A stretch of DNA of 64,000 nucleotides, from the NCBI RefSeq assembly GCF_025950095.1, contig NZ_JAPDDR010000008.1, positions 310,001 through 374,000 of the forward strand, read 5' to 3'. Below the pieces are notes generated by a model. The model was not told the DNA's origin and did no database searches. It saw only the letters and a program-made list of their open reading frames with translations. Below, in pieces: positions 8,067-18,307 of the stretch. Positions within the stretch are counted from its first letter, which is position 1; every line of letters starts with the position of its first letter. Source of the DNA: Luteolibacter rhizosphaerae (GTDB lineage Bacteria; Verrucomicrobiota; Verrucomicrobiia; Verrucomicrobiales; Akkermansiaceae). Position numbers and translations under genes: made by a program.

Positions 8067-10088
<2,022 letters not shown>

Positions 10089-10090
10089 AC

Positions 10091-10681
10091 ATGAATGCAT
10101 TTGTTTCTGAGATTCGCAGTGCGGTCGGAGCGACCGTGGTGCTGGGTGTGATCTGTTGCGGTGCCTATCCCGTGGTGGTGACGGCGATTGCGAAGACGGC
10201 GTTCGCCGAGAAGGCGGATGGCAGCTTGATCCGGGATGGCTCGGGCAAGGTGGTGGGCTCCGCGTTGCTGGGGCAGAACTTCTCGGGTGAGAAGTATTTC
10301 CATCCGCGGCCTTCGGCGGCGGGGGTGAATGGTTACGATGCCGCGAGCTCGAGCGGCAGCAATCTGGGGCCAACCTCGCAGAAGTTGGCGGACTTGCTGA
10401 GAGAGCGGGTGGCGGCTTACCGGGTGGCGAACGGTCTCGCGGCGGACCAAGATGTGCCGGCGGATGCGGTCACGGCATCGGGGAGCGGCTTGGATCCTCA
10501 CATCAGTCCGGCGAATGCGGGGCTGCAGGCCGGGAGGGTGGCAAAAGCTCGGAATCTTCCGGTGGAAAAAGTGCGGGAGCTGATCGAAGCTCACACCGGG
10601 AAGCCCGATCTCGGAATCCTGGGAGATGCCGGGGTGAATGTCCTGCAACTGAACCTCGCGCTCGACGCGATCTCGCCATGA
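10091..10681 (+). CDS. kdpC: Potassium-transporting ATPase subunit KdpC
   Basis: KdpC is the single-span periplasmic partner of KdpA and KdpB. The 196-residue protein has one N-terminal helix (VVLGVICCGAYPVVVTAIA). The family blocks follow: GSALLGQNFSGEKYFHPRPS, ASGSGLDPHISPANAG, RVAKARNLPVEKVRELIE, and the tail LGDAGVNVLQLNLALDA. The last four bases overlap the start of the next gene (ATGA), a lipoprotein whose C-terminal half resembles the KdpC tail. Confidence 0.96.
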   Translation: MNAFVSEIRSAVGATVVLGVICCGAYPVVVTAIAKTAFAEKADGSLIRDGSGKVVGSALLGQNFSGEKYFHPRPSAAGVNGYDAASSSGSNLGPTSQKLADLLRERVAAYRVANGLAADQDVPADAVTASGSGLDPHISPANAGLQAGRVAKARNLPVEKVRELIEAHTGKPDLGILGDAGVNVLQLNLALDAISP

Positions 10682-11043
10682 AAATGCCGGTGTTGTGTTT
10701 CCTCTCGGTGATGATGCTCGCGAGTTGCGGGAAAGAGGGCGAGCTGCCCGATGAGAAGAAGGTGGCGATGGAGCGGCTGGTGGAATCGCAGTCGGGGCCG
10801 CGCTACTTTCAGGCGGTGGAGGGGAAGGCGGTGCCGGACGAGCAGGGGGAAGTTTGGATCGATGTGGGAGAGGCTCGCGAGCAGGTCGAAAGGATTGTAC
10901 GCGAGAGAAAGGGTAATCAGGCAATGAAGGAGCGGATCTACAAGCTGATCGACGAGGCGGCGACTCCCCATCCCTCGCGGGCGGTGGGTGGCGAGCGGGC
11001 GAGCCTCGCGAAGCTGAACGTGGCGCTGGATGCGGCCCCGTGA
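10678..11043 (+). CDS. Lipoprotein with a KdpC-tail-like domain, inside the kdp operon
   Basis: The 121-residue protein has a lipoprotein signal (lipobox MLASC) and overlaps kdpC by four bases. By eye its C-terminal half aligns with the KdpC tail: WIDVGEAREQVERIVRER against HISPANAGLQAGRVAKAR, IYKLIDEA against VRELIEAH, and ASLAKLNVALDA against VNVLQLNLALDA. The KdpC membrane helix and the GSALLGQ/FHPRPS region are absent. It therefore looks like a lipid-anchored partial paralogue of KdpC. It lies between the pump and the kdpDE sensor genes and may contact the pump or sensor from the periplasm. That role is inference. Confidence 0.75.
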   Translation: MKMPVLCFLSVMMLASCGKEGELPDEKKVAMERLVESQSGPRYFQAVEGKAVPDEQGEVWIDVGEAREQVERIVRERKGNQAMKERIYKLIDEAATPHPSRAVGGERASLAKLNVALDAAP

Positions 11044-11075
11044 ACTGCTAGGGTGGTGACAGGCAAGGCCAAGCG

Positions 11076-13721
11076 ATGAGCGACGACTACCGCCCGGACC
11101 CCGACCTTCTGCTCGCGCAGATGCAGCGCGAGGAGCGGGGGCGTCGCGCGGGGCGACTCTTCATCTTCCTGGGCATGTGTCCGGGGGTGGGGAAGACCTA
11201 TGCGATGCTACAGGCGGCGCGGCAGCGGCGGAACGAGGGGATCCGCGTGTTGGCGGGAGTGGTGGAGACTCATGGCCGGGCGGAGACAAAGGCGCTGCTG
11301 GAAGGGATCGAGGTTCTGCCACGTAGGAAGATCGAGCACGGCGGGCATCTGCTGGAGGAGTTCGATCTGGATGCCGCTTTGGCGCGGAGGCCGGAGCTGC
11401 TGCTGGTGGATGAGCTGGCACACACGAATGCGGCGGGCAGCCGCCATAACAAGCGTTATCAGGACGTGCTGGAGCTGCTGGACAGCGGCATCGACATCTA
11501 CACCACGCTCAACGTCCAGCACATCGAGAGTCAGGTGGACATCGTGCGCCAGATCACGGGGGTGGCGGTGCAGGAGACGGTGCCCGACTCGGTGCTCGAT
11601 CGCGCACATGAGATCCAATTGATCGACCTGAGCGTGGAGAAGCTTCTGCAGCGCTTGGCCGAGGGGAAAATCTATCAGAGTGAAAGGGCGCACGCGGCTT
11701 TCGACGGGTTCTTCCGTGAAGGGAATCTGACGGCATTGCGCGAGATGGCGTTGCGCTTCACGGCGGAGCGGGTGGACCGGGATGTGGAGGATTTTCGCCG
11801 GGCAAGGCGGGATCCGAGTCCGTGGAAAACGAATGCGCGCTTGCTGGTGGGAGTGGCGCCGACTCCCTACTCGGAGAGTTTGGTGAGGTGGACGCGGCGT
11901 GCGGCAACGAGGATCGGCTGCCCGTGGATCGGGGTGTGGGTGGAGGGCGTGAGGAAGCTGGGACCGGGCGAAGAAGAGTTGCTGGCGCGCGGACTGGCGC
12001 TGGTGAGGAAGCTGGGAGGAGAGGTGGTGCATGTGACAGGTGAGGATGTGGCCAAGGCCCTGTTAGAGGTGGCGCGGGATCGGAACGTGAGCCAGATCGT
12101 GGTCGGTAAGTCGGACGGGAAGAAGCCGTGGAAGCGGACTCTGACCGACCGGGTGATCGCGGGGAGCGGGGATATCGATGTGTGTGTGGTGCGGCCCTTT
12201 GCGGGGAAAGCGGCGCGAAAGGTCGATGAAGTTCCCGAGCCGATAAAGTCGGCGTGGGGCGATTACACGGGGGCGGTGGTCCTGACTGGCGTAGCGACAG
12301 GCTTGGGCTTGGCCGCGCAGCCATTCACCGGATACACGGTTCCGGCGTTTATCTACCTGCTGGCGATCGTGCTGGGCTCGATGCGTTGGGCGAGAGGCGC
12401 GACGCTGATGATGGCGGCGATCTCGGCATTGGCGTGGAACATTCTGTTCATCCCGCCGAAGTTCACGGTGAACGTGGACCAGCCCGAGGACATGGCGATG
12501 CTGGTGATGTTCTTCGTGGTGGCACTGGCGATGGGGCAACTGACGACGCGGCTGCGGATGCGCGAGGTGGCGGAGCGGCAAAGGCAGCGACATACGGATG
12601 CACTGCTGCGGGTGACCCAGCAGGCGGCGCTGAGCCCCGAGACGGGGAAAGGCTTGGAATCGGCCTTGCGCGTGATCGAGTCGATCTTAGGCGGGCAAGT
12701 GGCGCTGCTGCTGCGGCAGGATGACCACTCGCTGGGCCGGGTGCCTCACGCAGCGAGTGCCTTTCAGCCGGAGGAGAGCGAGTTTGCGGTCGGGGCGTGG
12801 AGTTTCACGAACCACCGGCCGGCGGGGCGCTTCACGGACACGCTGCCTTCCGCGCAGGCGACATGGTTTCCCCTGCAGACGGCGACATCGACGATGGGAG
12901 TGATCGGCCTGAAGCGTGACAAGGAGACGCTGGTCTTCACGGAGCGGCAGGCGATGGAAGCCTTCGCGCTGCAACTCGCTCTGGTGCTCGAGAAAGAGCA
13001 TTTCATCGAGGCGGTGCAGCATGCGGAGAAGCTGGAGGAAGGGGAGAAGCTGAGGCGGGCGCTCTTCGACAGTGTCTCGCATGAATTGAAGACGCCGATC
13101 GCGGTGATCCGGGCGGCGGTGGAAACGGGGGAGTCCGATCCGCGCCTGGCGGAGATCGACGTGGCTTCCCGGAGACTGCAGCGGATCGTCGAGGGTCTGC
13201 TCCAGATGACGCGGCTGGAGGCTTCCGTGATCGAGCCCAGGCCGGAGTGGTGCGATGTGAACGACATCGTCTCGGGTGCGCTGGAGGTGACGCGGGAGCC
13301 GCTGAAGCATCGCGAGGTGAGCTTGGACATTCCGGCGGATCTGCCGCTGGTGAAGACGGACCACGGCCTGCTGGAGCAGAGCCTCGCGAACCTGCTGCAC
13401 AATGCGGCGGTGCATACGCCGGAAGGTTCGGCGGTGGAGCTGTCGGTAGCGCGGCGGGCGAGGGGGATCGAGTTCGTGGTGAGGGACCATGGCAAGGGGC
13501 TGGCGGAGGGCGAGGAGCGGAAGATCTTCGGGAAGTTCTATCGGGCTCCGGGTGCTCCGGCGGGGGGGACGGGGCTGGGCTTGTCGATCGTGAAGGGATT
13601 CCTGCGGGCGCTTGGCGGGGAGGTGCTGGTGCGCAATCATCCTGCGGGTGGCGCGGAGTTCACGATCCTCTTGCCCGCGGAGACGATGGATGCGAACACC
13701 TTGACCCCTGCGACGACGTGA
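11076..13721 (+). CDS. kdpD: Potassium sensor histidine kinase KdpD
   Basis: KdpD senses potassium limitation or osmotic stress and phosphorylates KdpE. The 881-residue protein has the full order. The N-terminal KdpD domain has Walker A GMCPGVGKTYAM (about 33-44) and VDELAHTNAAGSRH. A universal-stress-protein-like domain (about 255-375) contains QIVVGKSDGKKPWKR. A four-helix membrane domain (about 395-500) is followed by a GAF-like region. The kinase core has SHELKTPIAV with His at about 669, and an ATPase domain with GTGLGLSIVKGF. It starts 32 bases after the lipoprotein gene and overlaps kdpE by four bases (GTGA). Confidence 0.96.
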   Translation: MSDDYRPDPDLLLAQMQREERGRRAGRLFIFLGMCPGVGKTYAMLQAARQRRNEGIRVLAGVVETHGRAETKALLEGIEVLPRRKIEHGGHLLEEFDLDAALARRPELLLVDELAHTNAAGSRHNKRYQDVLELLDSGIDIYTTLNVQHIESQVDIVRQITGVAVQETVPDSVLDRAHEIQLIDLSVEKLLQRLAEGKIYQSERAHAAFDGFFREGNLTALREMALRFTAERVDRDVEDFRRARRDPSPWKTNARLLVGVAPTPYSESLVRWTRRAATRIGCPWIGVWVEGVRKLGPGEEELLARGLALVRKLGGEVVHVTGEDVAKALLEVARDRNVSQIVVGKSDGKKPWKRTLTDRVIAGSGDIDVCVVRPFAGKAARKVDEVPEPIKSAWGDYTGAVVLTGVATGLGLAAQPFTGYTVPAFIYLLAIVLGSMRWARGATLMMAAISALAWNILFIPPKFTVNVDQPEDMAMLVMFFVVALAMGQLTTRLRMREVAERQRQRHTDALLRVTQQAALSPETGKGLESALRVIESILGGQVALLLRQDDHSLGRVPHAASAFQPEESEFAVGAWSFTNHRPAGRFTDTLPSAQATWFPLQTATSTMGVIGLKRDKETLVFTERQAMEAFALQLALVLEKEHFIEAVQHAEKLEEGEKLRRALFDSVSHELKTPIAVIRAAVETGESDPRLAEIDVASRRLQRIVEGLLQMTRLEASVIEPRPEWCDVNDIVSGALEVTREPLKHREVSLDIPADLPLVKTDHGLLEQSLANLLHNAAVHTPEGSAVELSVARRARGIEFVVRDHGKGLAEGEERKIFGKFYRAPGAPAGGTGLGLSIVKGFLRALGGEVLVRNHPAGGAEFTILLPAETMDANTLTPATT

Positions 13722-14383
13722 CCGCTTTGATCATCGATGACGAGGTGCAGATCCGGCGTTTGCTGCGGCTGGCGTTGGAGTCGCGCGGCTACTCGGTGCA
13801 GGAGGCGGGGAACGGCCAACTGGGGCTGCAGGCGGCGGCGGTACACCGGCCGGATGCCGTGCTACTTGACCTGGGCCTGCCGGATATGGACGGGCTCGAG
13901 GTGCTAAAGCGTCTGCGGGAGTGGAGCGAGGTGCCGGTGCTGATCCTGTCTGTTAGAGACGAGGAGAAGGGAAAGATCGCGGCGCTGGAGAACGGGGCGG
14001 ACGACTACGTGACGAAGCCCTTCGCGACCGGCGAGCTTCTCGCGAGGCTGGTGGCGATCCAGAGGCGGCGGCACGGGAACGATACTCCGGAGATTGTCTG
14101 CGGGCCCTTGTTGGTGAGGCTGGACCGGCATGAGGCGATTTTGAAAGGAAAGGAGATGAAACTGACGCCGACGGAGTATGCGTTCCTGAAGACGCTGGCT
14201 CGGCATCCGGGGAAGATCGTGACGCAGCGGCAGCTGCTGAGGGAGGTGTGGGGACCGCAGGCGGAGGATCAGACGCACTATCTGCGGGTGTATGCAAACC
14301 TGCTGAGGAAGAAGCTGGGGGATCTGCTGTTGATCCGGAACGAGCCGGGGATCGGTTACCGTCTGGTGGAGCCTTTGGAGTGA
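13718..14383 (+). CDS. kdpE: Response regulator KdpE
   Basis: This OmpR-type response regulator activates kdp transcription when phosphorylated by KdpD. The 221-residue protein has a receiver domain with acidic pocket D7/D8, phospho-acceptor D51 (VLLDLGLPD) and Lys at about 100 (DDYVTKPF). A winged-helix domain (about 125-220) has LTPTEYAFLKTL and YLRVYANLLRKKL. The start GTG 13718 overlaps the kdpD stop. A longer in-frame reading from 13247 lies inside kdpD and is rejected because the receiver domain begins exactly at the GTG. Confidence 0.95.
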   Translation: MTALIIDDEVQIRRLLRLALESRGYSVQEAGNGQLGLQAAAVHRPDAVLLDLGLPDMDGLEVLKRLREWSEVPVLILSVRDEEKGKIAALENGADDYVTKPFATGELLARLVAIQRRRHGNDTPEIVCGPLLVRLDRHEAILKGKEMKLTPTEYAFLKTLARHPGKIVTQRQLLREVWGPQAEDQTHYLRVYANLLRKKLGDLLLIRNEPGIGYRLVEPLE

Positions 14384-14426
14384 GGGTTTTGAACAGGAGG
14401 GAAGGGAGAGAAGGCAGGAGAGAATG

Positions 14427-14465
14427 TTTAACCGGGAATGGACGCGAATTGGCGCGAATGGATTG
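14427..14465. repeat. Intergenic repeat-like element
   Basis: AACCGGGAATGGACGCGAAT followed by TGGCGCGAATGG has an internal near-repeat (GGACGCGAAT/GGCGCGAAT). It resembles the other dispersed spacer elements here, but I find no second copy in this window. Confidence 0.4.
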
Positions 14466-14529
14466 AGATGAGGAAGAGAAGGCTTGAGGGCTGCCTTTTG
14501 GGGTTGGATCGGGGGGAGGGATTTGAAAG

Positions 14530-15096
14530 ATGGCGAGGATGACGCGTTGTCCTTGGTTGCCGGTGGATCGTGAGCTGTATGTGGAATACCACGATACGGA
14601 GTGGGGGGTGGCTTCGCGGGACGAGCGCTATCTATTCGAGATGATCAATCTGGAGGGGGCGCAGGCTGGCTTGTCGTGGTGGACGGTGCTGCAGAAGCGT
14701 GAGCACTACCGGAAGGTCTTTCACCATTTCGTGCCGGAGAAGGTGGCGAAGATGAAGGATGCGGAGCTGGAGAAGCTGGCGCTAGATCCGGGAATCATCC
14801 GCCACCGGGGGAAGATCGAGGCGGTGCGGGCGAACGCGAAGGCATGGCTGGCGCTGCGCGAGAAGGAAGGGGATCCGGTGGAGTGGATCTGGAACTTCGT
14901 GGGAGGGAAGCCGCGGGTGAATTCGCCGAAGTCGATGGCCGAAGTTCAGGCGAAGACGGAGGAGTCCGATGCGCTGAGCAAGGCGCTGCGGAAGGCGGGA
15001 TTCAATTTCGTGGGATCGACGACGATGCATGCGTTCATGCAGGCGGTGGGCATGGTGAACGATCATACGAGGGACTGTTTCCGGTATGGGAAGTGA
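14530..15096 (+). CDS. tag: DNA-3-methyladenine glycosylase I
   Basis: Tag removes 3-methyladenine from alkylated DNA as the first step of base-excision repair. The 188-residue protein has the zinc-site residues of the family: Cys7 (TRCPW), His in YHDTEWG, and His and Cys near the C-terminus (NDHTRDCFRY). The core blocks LFEMINLEGAQAGLSWWTVL and IIRHRGKIEAVRANA match closely, and the length is typical. It appears to be a single-gene unit between two repeat-containing spacers. Confidence 0.96.
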   Translation: MARMTRCPWLPVDRELYVEYHDTEWGVASRDERYLFEMINLEGAQAGLSWWTVLQKREHYRKVFHHFVPEKVAKMKDAELEKLALDPGIIRHRGKIEAVRANAKAWLALREKEGDPVEWIWNFVGGKPRVNSPKSMAEVQAKTEESDALSKALRKAGFNFVGSTTMHAFMQAVGMVNDHTRDCFRYGK

Positions 15097-15111
15097 CGGG
15101 TGGTGGATTCT

Positions 15112-15140
15112 GCCGCAAAGAGGCGCAGAAAGGCGCAAAG
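15112..15140. repeat. Intergenic repeat, family C (diverged)
   Basis: GCCGCAAAGAGGCGCAGAAAGGCGCAAAGA follows the same pattern as the CCGCGGAGGCGCAGAG units at 2379 and 4524. It begins 15 bases after the tag stop codon. Confidence 0.5.
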
Positions 15141-15240
15141 ATTGAGTGGGGTAGTGAGTGAGGTTCTTGAGTGGCTTATGGTGTGGGAGGAATATCAAGG
15201 GGTCTCGGCAGGGCGATGAGCGGGGTGAGGTCGATCAAAA

Positions 15241-15278
15241 GCGGCGATGCTCGCCGCACTCCATAGCGGCTGCGCCGC
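15241..15278. repeat. Paired small palindromes (REP-like)
   Basis: GCGGCGATGCTCGCCGC (15241-15257) and GCGGCTGCGCCGC (15266-15278) each form a GC-rich hairpin, spaced 8 bases apart. The arrangement resembles REP/BIME-type intergenic palindromes. No T-run follows, so a terminator role is less likely. Confidence 0.5.
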
Positions 15279-15346
15279 GAAAGGGGATACTCGGGGTGAA
15301 TGGAACGCGGGCTGGTTTCGAGGGATGCTTGTGTTAGGCTGGCGGG

Positions 15347-17215
15347 GTGATTCCGCTGGATGAACGTGAATGGCCGCGACTGGTGAGACCGGGGAGCCGG
15401 GTCTTTATCGGGGGCGGTGCCTCGGTGCCGCAGGCCCTCGTTGGATCGATGCTGATGCATGCGGAGGGGCTGAAGGATATCGAGATCGTGCACATCCACG
15501 GGCTTGGGGATGTGCCGTGGATCGATCCGCGTTATGAGGGGATACTGAGAACGAATTCGTTTTTCCTGACGCCTGCGGTGAGGAAGGCGGTGGAGCGAGG
15601 CCAGGCGGATTATACCCCGTGCGCGATGTCCGAGGTGGCGGGTCTATTCTCAAGCGGGCGGATGCCTCTGGATCTGGCCTTGATCCAAGTTTCGCCGCCG
15701 GATGCGGAGGGCAACTGTTCGCTGGGGGTGAGCGTGGACATCGTACGCTCGGCGGTGAAGGCGGCTCGAATGGTGATCGCGCAGGTGAACCCGCTGATGC
15801 CGAGGACCTGCGGGGATACGGTGCTGCCAGCGCGGAAGATTGCCTACTATCTGACGCACAGGGTGGCGCTGCCGGAATGCGTGAAGCCGGACTTCGACGA
15901 CCGGCACGAGCGGATCGGGCGCTATGCGGCACAGTTGATCGACGACGGAGCGACGATCCAGGTGGGACTGGGCAACACGCCGGAGGCGGTGGTGCGGGCG
16001 CTGCGGAAGCACCGGAATCTGGGGATTCACACGGGGATGTTCAACGATGCGCTGATGGAGTTGGTCCGCTGCGGGGCGGTGGACAACTCGCGGAAGAACT
16101 ACAAGCCGGGCAAGATCATCGCCAGCCATGTGATGGGGAGCCGGAAGCTCTACCGCTTCGCGAACGGGAACGTGGATCTGGAGTTGCACCCGAGCGATTG
16201 GGTGAACGACCCCTACCGGATCGCGAAGAACGACCGGATGGTGGCGATCAACGGTGCGCGGGAGATCGATCTGACCGGGCAGGTGGTGCGGGATTCGCGC
16301 GGTCATCGATTCTACGGAGGGCTGGGTGCGCTGCAGGATTTCGTTCGCGGGGCCGGGCGCAGCAAAGGTGGCAAGCCGATCGTGGCGCTGACGGCGACCT
16401 CCGATGACGGGACGGAATCGCGAATCGTGGCCGGGCTGAAGCCGGGTAGCGGGGTGAGCACGAGCCGCGGGGACGTGCACCACGTGGTGACGGAGTACGG
16501 GATCGCTAGTATTTACGGCCTGAGCATCCGCGAGCGGGTGGCGAAGCTGGTGGAGATCGCGCATCCGGACCACCGCGAGAAGCTGCTGGAGGGGGCACGG
16601 ATGCGGGGATGGCTGCCGCAGTTCTTCACGATGCCGGGCGGGACACGGAGCGGGGTGGAGTCGGTGCAGGTGGATTTCCCGATCGGGAGGTTCCGGCTGA
16701 GGCCGCTTTACCCAAGCGACATGCATGCGCTGCAGGATTTCTTCTACTCGCATGACGAGGAGACGGTGCGGCTGCGCTATGGCTACCAGAGGGACCGGAT
16801 GAGCGGGGAGTCCGCCTACAAGCTTTCGGCGATCGATCAGGCAAAGGACCGGGCACTGGGTCTCTTCGTAGAACACTCGGGCCGTGAGGAGCTGCGGGCG
16901 ATCGCGCGGTTCTATCTGGATGAAGGCGGGGAAAGCGCGGAGGTGGCCTTCGTGGTGCACGAGTCGGCGCGGCGGGCAGGGATTGCGGGTTACCTGCTAG
17001 GCGAGTTGGCGAGGACGGCTTCCAAGCGGGGAATCAAGCGGTTCTGGGCGAGCGTGCTGCCGGGGAACCACGGGATGGCGGCACTGCTGGAGCAGGCGGG
17101 CGGGGTGAAGACAGGGGTGGATGAGGAGATCCAGTATGAGATTGCGATCCCGCGTATCTTGCGCTGGCGCAAGGGCTACCTGCTGCGCAAGAAGATCCAG
17201 GAGATGGCACGATGA
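15347..17215 (+). CDS. CoA-transferase/acetyl-CoA hydrolase-family protein fused to a GNAT acetyltransferase domain
   Basis: Residues 1 to about 440 match the 4-hydroxybutyrate/acetate CoA-transferase family: FIGGGASVPQALVGS, VSPPDAEGNCSLGVSVD, VGLGNTPEAVV, GLGALQDFVRGAG and VTEYGIASIYGLSIRERV. Residues from about 450 to 622 form a GNAT N-acyltransferase domain (RLRPLYPSDMHALQDF, VAFVVHESARRAGIAGYLL). At the position where characterised 4-hydroxybutyrate CoA-transferases have the catalytic Glu (HSEM), this protein reads HTGM with Gly230, so transferase activity is doubtful. The start is GTG 15347. The stop overlaps the deacetylase gene by four bases, suggesting a linked acylation/deacylation role, which is inference. 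Confidence 0.85.
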   Translation: MIPLDEREWPRLVRPGSRVFIGGGASVPQALVGSMLMHAEGLKDIEIVHIHGLGDVPWIDPRYEGILRTNSFFLTPAVRKAVERGQADYTPCAMSEVAGLFSSGRMPLDLALIQVSPPDAEGNCSLGVSVDIVRSAVKAARMVIAQVNPLMPRTCGDTVLPARKIAYYLTHRVALPECVKPDFDDRHERIGRYAAQLIDDGATIQVGLGNTPEAVVRALRKHRNLGIHTGMFNDALMELVRCGAVDNSRKNYKPGKIIASHVMGSRKLYRFANGNVDLELHPSDWVNDPYRIAKNDRMVAINGAREIDLTGQVVRDSRGHRFYGGLGALQDFVRGAGRSKGGKPIVALTATSDDGTESRIVAGLKPGSGVSTSRGDVHHVVTEYGIASIYGLSIRERVAKLVEIAHPDHREKLLEGARMRGWLPQFFTMPGGTRSGVESVQVDFPIGRFRLRPLYPSDMHALQDFFYSHDEETVRLRYGYQRDRMSGESAYKLSAIDQAKDRALGLFVEHSGREELRAIARFYLDEGGESAEVAFVVHESARRAGIAGYLLGELARTASKRGIKRFWASVLPGNHGMAALLEQAGGVKTGVDEEIQYEIAIPRILRWRKGYLLRKKIQEMAR

Positions 17216-18156
17216 AATCCAAGAGAATCGGTATTCACTATGACTCCTGCTATGAGGCGCATGATACCGGGCCGGGACATCCGGAATCCGCGGAGCGCTA
17301 TCGGGTGCTGAGAGCGGCGCTGGAAGCGCTGCCCGAGGATTACCCGCGCCTGCAGGGGAGGAAGGCGACGGTGGGCGAGGTGCTGCTGGCGCACGAGGCC
17401 TACTACCACGATGTGGTGTACCGGGATGTGGAGTCCTGCGCGGACGTGCTGCGGACAGGCGATACGAACCTGTGCACCGAGAGCTACGATGTGGCGCTGG
17501 AGGCGACGGGGGCGGTGCTGAATGCGGTCGATGCGGTGATGAGCGGCGAGTTGTTGCGTGCCTTTTGTGCGGTGCGGCCGCCGGGACATCACGCGACCTC
17601 ACAGCGCGGGATGGGATTCTGCATCTTCAACCATGTGGCGATCGCGGCGAGGTATTTGCAGAAGCACCACGGCGTGAAGCGGGTGGCGATCGTCGACTGG
17701 GACGTGCACCACGGGAACGGGACCGAGGAGATCTTCTATGGCGATCCGAGCGTGTTCTATCTCTCGCTGCACGAGGCGGGGATTTATCCGTATACCGGAG
17801 CGGCGGAGGATCGCGGGATGGATGCGGGGATTGGAGCCACCTTGAACTTGCCGCTGAGGCATGGTTCCGGGGGAGAGGGGGCGCTGAGGGCGTGGGACGA
17901 GGTGGCGGAGGCGGCTTTGGATGCCTTCGCGCCGGAGTTTGTGCTGGTGTCGGCGGGATTCGATGCGCGGGTGAGGGATCCGCTGGGAGGACTGGATTGG
18001 GAGGATGAAACCTTTGTCGGTCTAACAGAACGAGTGTGCCGGCTGGCGGAGAGGCATGCGGGGGGAAGGGTGGTTTCCTCGCTGGAGGGGGGATATTATC
18101 CGCCGGGTCTGGCCTCGGCGGCGGTGGCGCATGTGAGAGCGATGAGGGGAGGATAA
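17212..18156 (+). CDS. Histone-deacetylase-family (AcuC/HdaH-like) amidohydrolase
   Basis: This zinc-dependent deacetylase-fold enzyme removes acyl groups from lysines or small amines. The 314-residue protein has the whole family signature: GHPESAERY, RPPGHHA, GFCIFNHVAIAARY, the metal-site motif DWDVHHGNGT, SAGFDA, and SLEGGYYPPGL. It overlaps the GNAT-fusion gene by four bases (ATGA). In Bacillus, acuA (GNAT) and acuC (deacetylase) lie together and control acetyl-CoA synthetase acetylation, so a similar pairing is plausible here. The true substrate cannot be read from sequence. Confidence 0.93.
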   Translation: MKSKRIGIHYDSCYEAHDTGPGHPESAERYRVLRAALEALPEDYPRLQGRKATVGEVLLAHEAYYHDVVYRDVESCADVLRTGDTNLCTESYDVALEATGAVLNAVDAVMSGELLRAFCAVRPPGHHATSQRGMGFCIFNHVAIAARYLQKHHGVKRVAIVDWDVHHGNGTEEIFYGDPSVFYLSLHEAGIYPYTGAAEDRGMDAGIGATLNLPLRHGSGGEGALRAWDEVAEAALDAFAPEFVLVSAGFDARVRDPLGGLDWEDETFVGLTERVCRLAERHAGGRVVSSLEGGYYPPGLASAAVAHVRAMRGG

Positions 18157-18167
18157 GAGGGCCTTGT

Positions 18168-18290
18168 GATGGGGGGGCACGGGAGCGTCCGCAACGCCTT
18201 CGGCGTAGACGATGTGCGGTGGGACGAACCCCCGGGTAGGCCTGCGGCCAACCCGGGGCTTTGTTCCGTAGTCCCGTTGGGACATTGAAG
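18168..18290. repeat. Intergenic repeat, family A copy 2
   Basis: This contains CGCAACGCCTTCGGCG, CCCCCGGGTAGGCCTGCGGCC and CGGGGCTTTGTTCCGTAGTC (18254-18273), then CCCGTTGGGAC. The last long block matches 917-936. The unit separates the convergent deacetylase and cardiolipin-synthase genes; no standard terminator is visible there. Confidence 0.65.
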
Positions 18291-18307
18291 CGTGACGGGG
18301 CGGGAGG

